Assembly: GCA_038496675.1 (NCBI GenBank)
Contig: CM076650.1
Span: 21,977,595-22,041,594 of the forward strand
Length of the DNA: 64,000 nt
Reading direction: 5' to 3'
Source of the DNA: Rachycentron canadum
Lineage: Eukaryota > Chordata > Actinopteri > Carangiformes > Rachycentridae
Both the position numbers and the translations under genes were made by a program. Shown here one piece after another: positions 51,952-63,103 of this stretch (the stretch's first letter is position 1; every line of letters starts with the position of its first letter). The notes under the pieces were generated by a model. The model was not told the origin of the DNA. It saw only the letters and a program-made list of their open reading frames with translations, and did no database searches.

Positions 51952-52335
51952 AGAGAAAGGTGGGTTTGTACGGTAGGGTCCCCCTATCATAGTCTTTCCT
52001 CTCTAGCGTGCTGGAGCTGTACTGCTGCTGTTGCTGATGGAGGTGATGGTGAAGGCTGTGGTGTGACTGTGACCTTTGACCGTCCTTGCCAAAGGTGGAG
52101 AATGACCTATCGTTGGACGAGGTGGTGGACGAGGTCAAGGTGAGCTGGTCGGTGAGGTTGACAGAGGAGGGTACCTCAGTGTCGGGCAGCGTGGCGTCCA
52201 TGCCGGGGACGTGAAGGTTGCTTCGGTAGTCCGGCCCCTGGCGCCCATCGGACGGCACGAACGACGGCATCCAACAGCGGTCAGAGTGGCCCAGAGCCTT
52301 GCACTCCTCCGTGCAGTTGGAGAACAGGTCAGCAC
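51952..52335 (-). CDS. pcdh10: pcdh10 coding exon, cysteine motif and WIRS motif
   Basis: The exon is 384 bases. GT completes the glycine codon begun in the upstream exon, 127 codons follow, and the final T is split with the last exon. It encodes ADLFSNCTEECKALGHSDRC, then WMPSFVPSDGR, DYRSNLHVPGMD and LPDTEVP. A Ser/Thr-rich stretch, RSFSTFGK, a His/Gln-rich run, STLERKDYD and PYKPTFL follow. FSTFGK (52085-52102) fits the WAVE-complex interacting motif (hydrophobic, any, Ser/Thr, Phe, two of any) known in PCDH10 tails. The donor at 51951 is a near-perfect GTGAGTA. The His/Gln run (52022-52063) is longer than in my memory of the mammalian protein. Confidence 0.95.
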
Positions 52336-53370
52336 CTGTAGACAGGACACAGACAGAGGGATGGAAAGTGGAAACGGGATGAGGTAGGGAGAAATGGAAG
52401 GGTGGAGAAGCGTAGATGGAAGATTATAGACATAGGGATGATAAGTAAATGGAAAAAAAAAAAGAAGAGGGAGTGTTGGAGGAGAGGCGGCCCGGATATT
52501 TGGAGTGGAAAGGCGAGATGGAGGGGGGAGATGAGAGAAGAGGACCAGAAGAGAGAACACAAGTTAGCAATCATTTGCCAATGTCGCAAGCAAAAAAAGT
52601 GCAGCAAAAGCCATTCATCAAAGAGACAAGGCCAACATTGATGAAGCGAATTGTTTGTTTTCCTCCTCACCTCATTCATTCCGAATGAAATGTGCAATCA
52701 AAGTGATGTGGTGTTGCGAAAACATTTCACCCCCTCTCCACATCAACATCCTCAGACTCACAATTGATTCCCAAACAACAAGAGACAAAATGTGAATCCA
52801 TATTCCATCATCTTTGCACACAAAAAAAAAAAACAATTATGTTAAGAAATGCGCCACAAAACCCAACAAAATATTCGCTGGCTGCTTAATCACACTCTAA
52901 TGTCAATCATCCCTATACAAACCGACAAAGTGTGTAATTGACACAGAGCTACTGCCAAAAACAAAACATCAACATAAAAAAAGATTAAATTAACATCTGA
53001 AATGATATAATAGAATAACACACACACACACACGACCAGCATGAAAGAGGTACCAGTTATGTTAATTACACTCTCTTCGGGAGAATAGAGAGAGGAGGGC
53101 GAGAGGGGGTGTGGGGGGGGTAAGAGTTCGAAAGAGATTATAAAAGGCAAGAGAAATGAACAAGAGACACGAACAGAGTCATCATAATAATGAGAGCCTG
53201 CAGCCATTCTCGACTCGTGTGCAGATTGGATTTGTAGTTTTTCCTGTTTTTTTTTCCGGCGGAGCCAGGACAATGTGGGAAAGCATCGGAATGGCGCGAT
53301 CAAAGCAGGAAATTTGCAGTTTAGGGTGAGATGAGGAAAGAGGCACATCAGGAAAAGAGAGGCGGAAAAA

Positions 53371-53406
53371 GAGAAGAGAGAGAGAGAGAGAGAGTGAGAG
53401 AGAGAG
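53371..53406 (+). repeat. (GA)n tract in the pcdh10 intron
   Basis: Interrupted GA dinucleotide run. Confidence 0.9.
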
Positions 53407-53553
53407 AAACAAAGAAAGCAGACGATCTGTCATCTGTAATTCCCTGAGGCTGAGGGGGGCTCCAGATCAAAGGGTCTACTTACACAAATCTATTCTACTG
53501 ATCCATCGTACTGATAATGCCACTGTTCCTCTATTACTAAAAGCAGGCGCGCG

Positions 53554-53558
53554 CACAC

Positions 53559-53609
<51 letters not shown>
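53554..53609 (+). repeat. (CA)n microsatellite in the pcdh10 intron
   Basis: CA run of about 56 bases with one ACGC interruption near its start. Confidence 0.95.
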
Positions 53610-53612
<3 letters not shown>

Positions 53613-55859
53613 CAATGTAATGTAAGCATATACATATCAATAGATAATACACTAAAGAAAGATAAGCCTAGGCAGAGTATTTATACACAGAGACACTGGA
53701 GTAATCTTTAGAGGGCTGGTTGAGGAACACTGTGTATCACTTTTAATAATCAGAACAGATCAATACAACCACCCCGAAGAACTCACACTGTATCTTTATA
53801 TTAGTCGCCATATTATAAGATGGTACAGGTCTGTGTTTGTTCTGAGGCAGCTTCACTTTGACCTGCAGCCTAAAGCAAAGAAAAATACTTTTCTATGCTT
53901 TCTCCTCATTCTCCCGCCTGCATATTAAGACTAAATCTCCCAACATCGGCCTGTCATGGATTATGGATTATGTTTGCCCACAGTGAAAGAGGCGAGAACA
54001 GGAAAAAACAACGGTGCACAGTGTCAAGGTTCTTTTTGTATGTTCTGTCAGGCTGAAAGCTGTGTGCGTTTCAGACATAGCCCTACAGTATGATGCCAGG
54101 AAATACAGACCAGTGCCTAGAAACAACTGCATTATCATCCTAAATGGTTATGACAAATAAGGGAAGGTGTAATTAGGGGCCAAGTCTCCCTCATTTTTTT
54201 GAAATGCCTTTATTGCCGCTCCTTTTTGTTTAATGTTCTAGGGTTGATTTTCTTAATAAATCTCCCTGAACACTGTCCCTTTACTGTCTGACTACCAAGG
54301 TGCAGGTGGGAGACGGAAGGAAAAGGTTGATAACCTCACGTGAGTTGGCTTCGGTCATTACTGGGGCGCTCAAAAGCAATGAGATTAGGGAGCAGCAGCG
54401 AGTTGTTCGCCTGGGACTTTGCTTCTCAAGCTACACACACACCTGCAGACACAATTCGAGGCAGAGGGAGTCATTTCACCTCTTCTAGCAGGTTTCTCTG
54501 ATTTAAACAGATATATCATCGAATTAGCATTTTTAGATACTGTTAATATTGTAGAAGAGTCAAAAATACATCAGCAAAGCAGAGAGCTCTATGTACTGAA
54601 GTCATAAATGCAGCATTATCACCTCGATTAAGGAAATGAAACCCAAATTAAATGGAATAAGTGCAATAATAACACATTTTTTAAAATTTATTCTATTTAT
54701 TACAATAAAACAAGTTATTCTAACTGTAAATGTCATCCAGTGACATGCAAATACCGAATATAATTAACAGCCGTGCTGTCAACACGATGCTTAAGAGCTA
54801 CTGTGGCTGATTTGTTGTTTTTTTTTTTTTTGTGCAGTTGTGTGCATTGTGTGGATCTAATCGCGTTGCTAATTCAGGCCTCACGGGGAGCGAGACATGC
54901 AACAAGACTGTGCAGTGACCAGAGAGGCCAGAGGAGCCACGGAGCTCACAGACGAGAGACGGCGAGGGCCAAACAGACGGGGGAGTCACAGATTTCACAG
55001 ACAGCGAGACAGCAGGCAGGAGAAGCAGCAAGACTCCGGGAACCATAAGGAAGGGGAGGGAAGACCCGGGCAATCACAGATGGAAAGAGCAATGGCCAGA
55101 AAAGACAGGGGGAGACCCGTGCCTTGCAGATGGAGATGGGAAGAGGGGTTAGACAGAGGTGGGCAGAGAGAGGGAGGGCTTAGATGTAAGTACCAGAAAT
55201 TAAAAATCCCCAATTAAAATGAGTTTTTAATCTATTTAAACCCTTTCATGCAGCACTGTTTGTGACATGAATCCAGCCCTCCATTTTCTACACCCTCTTA
55301 TCTGACTGTTCGCAGTCACATGGGGCTGGAGGTTTTAATAATGAATAAGAATAAATGTAGAGGATGTAAGAAAACTGTAGATATAAAGTTATGCTTAAAC
55401 TTAAGAGTTAATTAAAACACAGGATTACAATGCAATCTCCTTTTCCTGCAGAAAAAAATCAGGCCCTGAGAAAGAATAACTGTACATAAGGGGCTGACAG
55501 ATACTTTCTTTTGTATTTTATTTTTTAACGTTTTCTGATCGATTCAGCGGGTTTTGAATATGTCAGGTGTCAGATTTGGTCCGTTTACCTCTGTCCTCCC
55601 TGCCTGGCCCGCAGAATCAGCAACATTCAGTGCTTCTGCTGCCAAAGGCTTCGTTTGTTTTCATCACCACCTAGCACCGAGTGTGGGTTGTGCGTCAGCA
55701 GCAGCTCTGCTCTCACTCAGAGAGACTGTGATCGGGTGGAGAACAAAACAAGAATCTCTAAATTTCTCACTAACACAGCGTGGGAAACCTGCACTGGGAG
55801 GTCTGTGTAAATACTAGATCAGATTTTGAGTAGCGTTGACTTGCATTTACCCTCCGAAT

Positions 55860-55980
55860 CACCCCGGGAGCTAATGTTTATTTATGCTGCCTTTAAAGGC
55901 TAGGGGCATATAAATTATGCTATTTCTGTTAATTCCCACCTTTAAGTAAGCTTTTAGCCTTTAAAGGGACTTTCTGCAAA
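55860..55980. promoter_or_regulatory. Candidate intronic enhancer with two perfect CArG boxes
   Basis: CCTTTAAAGG occurs at 55890-55899 and 55959-55968. Both fit the SRF/MEF2-type CC(A/T)6GG consensus exactly. They are about 70 bases apart and in mirrored context (TAGCCTTTAAAGG against its reverse complement). The stretch is unique and non-coding. Function is inferred. Confidence 0.35.
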
Positions 55981-56655
55981 TGACTTTCCCCCTCCGCCAC
56001 GTGTGTGTGTTGACCTTAGGCCCTCAAATCATCGCAGATAAACTGGTTGGTAGCCCCAGTGCACATCCTTCCAAAGGTGCAAACAAATGAGCCAAAAGAT
56101 AGAAACGCACGCACAAAACCAAACACACAATACAGAAAGCACATAGACGTGCATACGGATAAAGATAGAGTTAATGTGGACGGATTAAGAGAGAGCTCAC
56201 TTTGTTCCATATCTCTCATATCTGAGTATATTATTAAGCAGGCACAAGGGCGTATTGTACTCTGGAGATGATGTGTAAATATAGTCTGCAGCAGTCACTG
56301 TTTACCGTACATCAGGCTCAGAAAACTCTTGTCACTCGCTTCCAAACTGCTCAGTGATTTTTTTTTTTGCCTGCCGGCTCACTCTTTAAAAAGCAGCTAC
56401 ATCGACATGTATGTTTGCGAGCACGCAAACGTGCACACGTTTAAAAATATGCCCTTAATGTGAAGATATGTAAATGTACACAAGTGAACAGGGAGACAGG
56501 CCACGCGCACATCATGACACCCAGTGGCTGTTGATCCTCGCAAAGCACCTTTTCTTCCTCGGGCAGGAAGCAAAACAACAACCAGAACAGTGACTGGCAG
56601 TGACAGGCCCTGCCAGCAGCCCTATCTCTCATCGTGACCTCATCACGCAGGAAGA

Positions 56656-56684
<29 letters not shown>
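56656..56684 (+). repeat. (CA)n microsatellite in the pcdh10 intron
   Basis: Uninterrupted CA run followed by TGCATGTGCATGCA. Confidence 0.95.
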
Positions 56685-56686
<2 letters not shown>

Positions 56687-57269
56687 CATGTGCATGCACA
56701 CAGACACACGCACACACTCTTAGAGATGTAAACCACACTACATAATGCAAACACAATCTACTTGCTAATAAGCAATCAGCATTTCTGTTCTTTTTTTTTT
56801 TCTTCTTTCATTACATCTCTGCGTGTTTCCGAAATCCCACGTCGGTGTGATTTGACTAATTGCACCGCCCGACATACATCCAGCAACTGGGTAGCAGGGA
56901 AATGAAGGAAAACAAATCCAGGGAAAACATAAGCCCCATGTTTGAATTCGCTTTGTGCGTATATATCTGCTGCACTCAGGTTTGCAGTCACTCCCTCCCT
57001 GCACTCATTTATCTGTCTGTGTCCCTCTTTCTGTCTCTATTAGTCCCTCTGTGTTGCTTTCCCTCCGTCTCTGTCTCTTGTTGTTTTCGCTCACATTTAA
57101 TCCTCTGTGCCCGTTTCTTCCTCTGTCCTTATCTTGTTTTCTCTTTAAAAAAAAAAAAAAAAAACAGAGGAAGAAAAAACAGAAAGCACTCCCCCAGGTA
57201 GAGGGTGTCTTCTATCCATACCTCTGTTTTTCATCTTGTCCTCCACTGTTCCGCAGAGAATACAGACAC

Positions 57270-57560
57270 AAACATCAATATTTGGACAGCAGCTCAGGAC
57301 GGCAGGGGAGTAGCATAGCTTCCTTGTACGAGTTGGCCAGTGAGGCCGTGATGAGTAAACCAGAGACCTCCCAGGGCCAAAACAGAGCAATATGGCTCCC
57401 ACCATATCCAGTAATGACAGACAGAGAAATTGTTCTGAAGTCTCTGAGAGGCAGCTCCCATTTTCGATGTTTGTTACAAGGCAACTGGGCTGGGAAGGAG
57501 AGCCAAGATGGCCGCCTGCCCTAAAGGTGTCCGTTTGATTAATATGGCCCCTTATATATT
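57270..57560. promoter_or_regulatory. Candidate intronic conserved element with YY1-like site
   Basis: Balanced, non-repetitive sequence with AAGATGGCCGCC at 57505-57516, close to the YY1 consensus. A plus-strand frame is open through most of it, but it merges with low-complexity sequence upstream and shows no known domain. I therefore favour a regulatory or neutral role over coding. Confidence 0.25.
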
Positions 57561-58221
57561 GTTAGAGCAGAGCTTCTGGATGACCTCTGGTTTGTATGCT
57601 TTTCATCACTTGGTCTTCTCTTTGAGCACAGCCTGCCATGGTATACAGCCTTGATCAGACAATACCTCAGACACTGAGCCCTTCTGACTGCACCGTTTAG
57701 GGGTAATTATGATTTATTGCAACCCTGGTATTACTTTCTCCACTGTGGCCATCACTTCTATGAGTGCGTGATATTGTACCCGTCATACAGGTTGTACAAG
57801 CTAATGTTAGTCAGGTTGCTAAAGGCTAGGCTAGGCTAGGGTAGGCTAATTTGTGGAAATAAACTCTATAGTGGCATTTTTTTTTTTTTTTTGCTAGGTG
57901 ACTGTAACAGTGACAGGAATGCTGACTGAGGAGCTTGGGAGTGAATTTCTAGTTCACTGTATTATTTTACTGGAAGAAAAACAGAATTCATTTCTCATTT
58001 CATAAGAAAACTGCAATGATCTGCCTTTGTTTTCTTTGGATAACACAAGATTTACCTTCAAACCTGTCAGTGCCTTCCCACATCTAAGCAATTAAATTGA
58101 TAAGTAAAAAGACCCAAGTTGTAACAAACTTGAATTCTCCTTCGTACATAAATGTGCACAAAGTGATGTTGCACATCACCTGACATCAGATTTTTGTTTT
58201 TGTTTTTTTTTTATATTGTAG

Positions 58222-58678
58222 GAGGTGTAGCTCCCCAGCCTTGCTGGAGCAGATGTTTGCTGATGTTAAATCTCTGGGAGAAAGGATGATGTGCATGTCA
58301 CTCAAGCATCTTTACGAGTCCGGGGACTTTGCCGAGTTTCTATCGTTCTTCCAGCCTTATGTTTCACTTCAGCGATACATATCTGAGGCTCCTGTCTGAG
58401 ACATTAAATATACATCTTTTCCCTTTCTGATCCTATGTTTTCAGCAGAGTGGAGGCAGTCACGTGCACCAGCGCTGCAAGAGAGGACGCTGGTGTCGTCT
58501 TTTTCAAGCTTTTCATGGCTGGAAAGACTTAATCTGCCATTCAGCTCATTCACGAGGCGCAGCCTATACATACTGAGAGCGCATTCATCAAGACCCTCGA
58601 CGAGATGTTCCAGCGCTGTGGTAACCATTACAGGACATGTTCCAACTGTGGCTTTGATTCGTCTTCACACTGAACCTG
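58222..58678 (+). pseudogene. Unidentified exon-like pair, antisense inside the pcdh10 intron
   Basis: Two adjacent stretches look coding but I cannot name the protein. The first, after TATTGTAG, is open for 58 codons (58223-58399, ending TGA) and reads ALLEQMFADVKSLGERMM, then SLKHLYESGDFAEFLSFFQP. The second (58445-58678, 234 bases) lies between TTTTCAG and a consensus GTAAGT donor. Its best frame reads AREDAGVVFFKLFMAGK, a TAA at 58530-58532, then SAIQLIHEAQ, ESAFIKTLDEMFQRCG and HYRTCSNCG, with TGA at 58671-58673. The amphipathic helical look and the paired splice signals suggest a decayed copy of a spliced gene. The gap between the two pieces is only about 45 bases and the frame is broken, so it is probably not functional. 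It could be chance. Confidence 0.3.
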
Positions 58679-59589
58679 GTAAGTTGCAGTGAATACACTC
58701 ATCTACCTTAACCACTCTTTGCCAAGGTCACGTGAAACAAGACTTTTTTTTTTTTTTTTTTCTGCTGAGTTTGAGATAAGAATGAGAGGTTGCAGGAAAA
58801 CCTAACATTCGCGTTAATCAAAATGACTGGTCGTTCCCTTCCTCTGCTATGACTCCCATTGATATTCAACAAAGCGGTCAGCTCTGAAGAGGTGACATCT
58901 CCACCTGTTCCAGGCAAAATGCAAATTGATTTTTTTATGGAGGCAATGTTTTTATCCTATTTGCTGTAATAGATTTTTACTGTTTCATGTCACATTGAGG
59001 TATTTTTATACCACCCTCTGCTAGTGAGGTTTGAAGACTCGAGAGTGAGCTTATGTTTTATGTGCATCTTAACCATGTCACTTCGCTATTCAGTGACTGT
59101 GTCTTTCCTTCAGTAATTCAGTAAAAGCCAAAGTACTAAACGCGCCTCACATGCTGCTCTTCTTCGTCTCATCGGAGAGTTAACTGAACATCTTTGGCTT
59201 TGGGACTGTTGGTGAAACAAAACTGCCATTCCTGAGGCATTGAAACATTTGCTGACATGTAGGAGACAAAACAACTCATCAAGTAAAAAGAAAAACCAAA
59301 AAAAAAACAAATTGTTGAATTGTTGGTCTGTCTTTTAAGCATGGAGCTGAAGGTTTTTCTTGACTGAAAGGTTTTCTATTAAGTAACCTGTTTTTGTGTT
59401 TTCTTGTCATTTTATGTGAGCAAAGTTGTTGTCTTTTCTCCCTCACATTCAGCAAGGTCTGCTAATTGTTTTTTATTATGTATGCTTTTGAGCTAAACTT
59501 GAGATGTTCTTTGTGGTCCCAGGAATCACTGGCATAAATGTATGTCACATTATTTTGACATAAATCAATATTTCTGCACCAGTCGTTCA

Positions 59590-60420
59590 TTCTACAGCCC
59601 CCGTTCTGTCAGTGTCTCGGCCCGAGAAGGAGGGTGCTTCAAAACCTTGTATGCTAAATTTCTCTGACAGCTCACTGACATGGGAAACTGCAACATGGTG
59701 CCCACCACTAATTCATAATCAGCCATCTAATACGCCATTGCCACAGTGATTTAATTGTCCCATTTGTCACGGCTGTTGTTCTCACCAAAACAAACGTCAT
59801 GATAATGATCGTTTCCAGTCTCCCACCCGTCACGCAGCCTCTCACAGCTGATCGAATGTTTCTGAGATGCCAAATTTTTTTCACTGATGAATATTTTATA
59901 CCGTCTTATCTGTCACCTTTTTTTGTTTTGCTTGCTCACTCTTCCCGCCGTCTCCTATTAGGATGATGAGGAAAATAATGAGGACAACGCCGTCTAATAT
60001 GAATCAAACAACCTAAAACAAATGAGGTTGCGAGGAGGTAAAAGGTGTAGCAGTCAATCAATAGTGCTCTGGCTCCTGACGCAGCGGTGCCTCACTCCAG
60101 ACATGCTGCTATCAGAAAAGCCATTTGCCCACTTTTTAAAGGTATCCGGTGATATCCCAGCCTCACAGGCAGTGTCCCTTTGATTTAAAACCACGTCAGG
60201 AGACTTATTTTCTAAAGTGTCAGACAAGCGGCCGAGCGGGAAGCTACGGCAGGTGTAGTTGATGATATGCCAACTGGAAATGGTTTCCTCTTGATTTGAA
60301 ATATTCCGAGGTGCACCAAAAGGGAGAGTGTGCCGCGCCGTCCCGTGAGGAAACCTTGCCTCTAACCCTCCTTTGATAATTGCTATGCAAAGGTTCTGGA
60401 AATGAATTACTGATCAGCCG
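59590..60420. promoter_or_regulatory. Candidate intronic enhancer region with SOX/TCF and POU-type motifs
   Basis: Unique sequence with many developmental-type motifs. The clearest cluster is at 60370-60393, where CCTTTG and CAAAGG flank an ATAATTGCTATG core as a perfect 6-base inverted repeat. This is inference from motifs only. Confidence 0.3.
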
Positions 60421-61137
60421 AGTGTTGCGGAGAGCCAACGTGTGGGGGAGACAGAATGAAGGATGAGACCCTGCCACAAACCCTAGAAGAGAATGTGTGT
60501 GTCAGACAAACACACACACACACGCACACAAACACACACACACACATATAGAAGGCAAGTGTATTTACATGCATGCTCAATATAACTATGTTTGTATGCA
60601 TGTGCACGTGTGAATTTGCTTAGGCACACAAACGCTGCAGAAAGACATGAAAATACATGTGGTCTATACATAGCCTTGGCTCAGGCTTATGCAGTTTGGC
60701 TCTGTGATAAGAACATGCACTCAGCACAAAACTTATAAAGACAACTGCTGACGATAACGCACACAAACATAGCACACAAGCCACAGGAGACAACCGACCA
60801 TGTTGTCATCCCCCATATTGGGTTGATCGTAAAAAAAAAAAAAAAAAAAAAAAGTCACACATATACATACTGAAACATAAATGAGCAATAGCTGCGTCTA
60901 TGTAGAGGCAATATACACCTGGCAGAGAGCCAAGCAGCAGCTACCACTCTCTCCTCTTAAACTGAATCTCATTTAAGCTTCCCAGAGCACCGTCTCGGAG
61001 GTAAACTCCTTTTCAATACAGACATCATCACAAGGCCTTGTTTTCTCCTACACAGAACACACACGCACACACAAGCTGATTACATACAGGTATCATGTAT
61101 ACACCTACATATTAAATCAGACAATGGTATACCTTTA

Positions 61138-61141
<4 letters not shown>

Positions 61142-61181
<40 letters not shown>
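61142..61181 (+). repeat. (CA)n microsatellite in the pcdh10 intron
   Basis: Uninterrupted CA run of 40 bases. Confidence 0.95.
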
Positions 61182-61183
<2 letters not shown>

Positions 61184-61299
61184 CGTGGTGTCTGGTTTTG
61201 TTTACAGAAGACGGTGGAGCTCAAGCGTTCCTCTTTCCAAAATACCAGTCGTGTGATATTACCTCCCATGGAGTGGTAAGCTGTTCCCTTCTAAATCCA

Positions 61300-62170
61300 A
61301 CATGAGGAACAAATGTGGCTTTCTTCATATGAAATACAAAGTACAGCACCAATAGGCCAGTGCCAAATGAGCACGCTCGGAGCCAAGCAAGGCTGGGGGA
61401 ACGTGATATTGGTTCATAAGTGCGATCCTGTAACTGTGCTGGAGGAGCGGCAAAGAGGAATCCAAGACAATATCAGCCATAAGATCAATTTTCAAATACA
61501 TTCACAGGCCTGTCCTTGGATATCATGTCACGGATGACTGCTTATTAAAGCCCGGGGGTTACCTGATGGCTAAAATGTGCTAAATGCATAGAGCTTATTC
61601 ATAGCACATGTTCTGTGTGACTTCTGTGTCCCATCCCCTTCAGTGTCTGCGTGTGTGTGGTCTGTTGAAAGGAAAAGCAGCCAAAAGTCTGCATGACTGT
61701 ACTGTTCCACATATGCATAGACCACATTCTGATGCAAGACATCCAACTCAGAACATCCACGGTAACATTTCTCTCACACAACAATGTATTCTTGACAGAG
61801 GACGAATAAAGCCTTTGGAGTTCTTCCAATTCTGCATTTCAGTCTCGCACAGATTGACCTTCGCAGCCCGTTTCATCAGCGAGGGCAGGGAGTGACACTG
61901 CCGCTGCTGCATATTGGCTCTCTATTTTGGCTTGGTTCATTAATAATATCAAACACTGTGAAGCCTAATGAGGACCATTCACTATCCTGCAACACCTATC
62001 TAATCTGCTCTATTTGTATTCCCAGCACTGATATGATATTTGGCAGGTTCTGGTCTAGGCAGGGGTCTTACACAAGCCGTGTGGAACAATCCTTCAGAGG
62101 GAAAGGGCAATTCAATATGAAATGAGATTTTGTATCGCTCCGCTTTTTGTCTGACTCCACTTTGATCAAT
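61300..62170. promoter_or_regulatory. Further unique, non-coding islands in the pcdh10 intron
   Basis: The blocks 61300-61560 and 61880-62170 are free of simple repeats and have TAAT- and ATCAAT-rich motifs, such as TTCATTAATAATATCAAAC near 61937. They look like conserved non-coding DNA, but no particular motif is decisive. Confidence 0.2.
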
Positions 62171-62858
62171 AAACAGGTACTAACCTAATAGAATTTTAGA
62201 GAGAACAAGCGAAGGCTTATGATAAGACCAAAAGCCCTGTCTAAAAAAAATCTACTGCACTGTAAAGTGCAGAAGAGAAATGGGAGGCAGTAAATAAACC
62301 TGAAGTGAGTGTGAGGAGGGGGAAACGTTCCCTAATTCAGATATTTTACCTTTTGCTTTAACTTAAGCCAAACCAGCGGACAAATACAAAGAATGCAAAA
62401 GCAGCTAATGTGTTTGATCAGCTGACTCTATAACCAACAAAGCCAGGACAATACACCAACTGTGGAGCTGATTGAAATGCATCTCATTATATCACTTTAG
62501 CTCCCATCCCTTTTCCTTTCACTTGAGTGAACCTATTGATTTGTGCCACTAAAGCACTACAGGCCTCGGCACCGCCTCGCTGTGAGTCGCTGTCCTTTCA
62601 GTACCTCTCAGTGAATCAGCAGCGGGGTTAGAGAGAGGAGAGGAGGACCGGAGGGGGACAAGGGGCGAAGAAAGAGAGAAAAGACAATTCCAAATTTTCC
62701 TCCCTTTCACCCGGGTGTGAAATACAATCAACACCTCTGGGGCTGTTCATGCCATCCAGCCAGCAGCCCCGGAGCCCGGGCCTTCGCAGACTCTCAAATT
62801 AAGGAAATTAAAAGTCACCGGTCCGCACCAACAATTCAGCATTATCCCATTCACAATC

Positions 62859-62862
<4 letters not shown>

Positions 62863-62898
<36 letters not shown>
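62863..62898 (+). repeat. (CA)n microsatellite in the pcdh10 intron
   Basis: CA run about 100 bases downstream, in the transcript sense, of the donor at 62996. Confidence 0.95.
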
Positions 62899-62899
<1 letters not shown>

Positions 62900-62996
62900 A
62901 CTGAAACTAAAATGTGAGGGGGGTGAGCTCTGAAATGACAGTGTAATTATGTGATATAGAGGATGTGGTGGTGGTGGTGGGGGCGAGGGGACTCAC

Positions 62997-63103
62997 CGGC
63001 AGAATGACCCCGGTTGGTGGCATCGTGGTCACTGTCGCCCTGTTCGCTGTCACCGTGACCACTGTCTTTGGAGCTGACGATGTCGGCTTCTTGGAACGCC
63101 GAA
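62997..63103 (-). CDS. pcdh10: pcdh10 coding exon, conserved acidic motif of the delta-2 tail
   Basis: The exon is 107 bases: one base completing a serine codon, 35 codons, then one G that completes a glycine with the next exon. The donor is a consensus GTGAGT at 62996. It encodes SAFQEADIV followed by SSKDSGHGDSEQGDSDHD and ATNRGHSA. The Ser/Asp/Gly-rich block is one of the cytoplasmic motifs shared by delta-2 protocadherins (PCDH8, 10, 17, 18, 19). No frameshift or stop is present. Confidence 0.94.

Larger units (their letters stand above)
52336..62996 (-). other. pcdh10: pcdh10 intron, 10.7 kb, with candidate regulatory islands
   Basis: This intron separates the acidic-motif exon from the WIRS-bearing exon. 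It is mostly unique sequence with CA and GA microsatellites and several GC-balanced, non-repetitive islands that look like conserved non-coding DNA (listed separately). It also holds an antisense exon-like pair at 58222-58678. I see no full-length transposon in it. Confidence 0.85.

Noticed and set aside
51751..52143. Plus-strand open frame of 130 codons
   Set aside because: It runs through an A-rich stretch and is then the antisense shadow of the pcdh10 exon.
56955..57524. Plus-strand frame of 189 codons
   Set aside because: The first half is pyrimidine-rich low complexity followed by a poly-A lysine run, with no recognisable domain.
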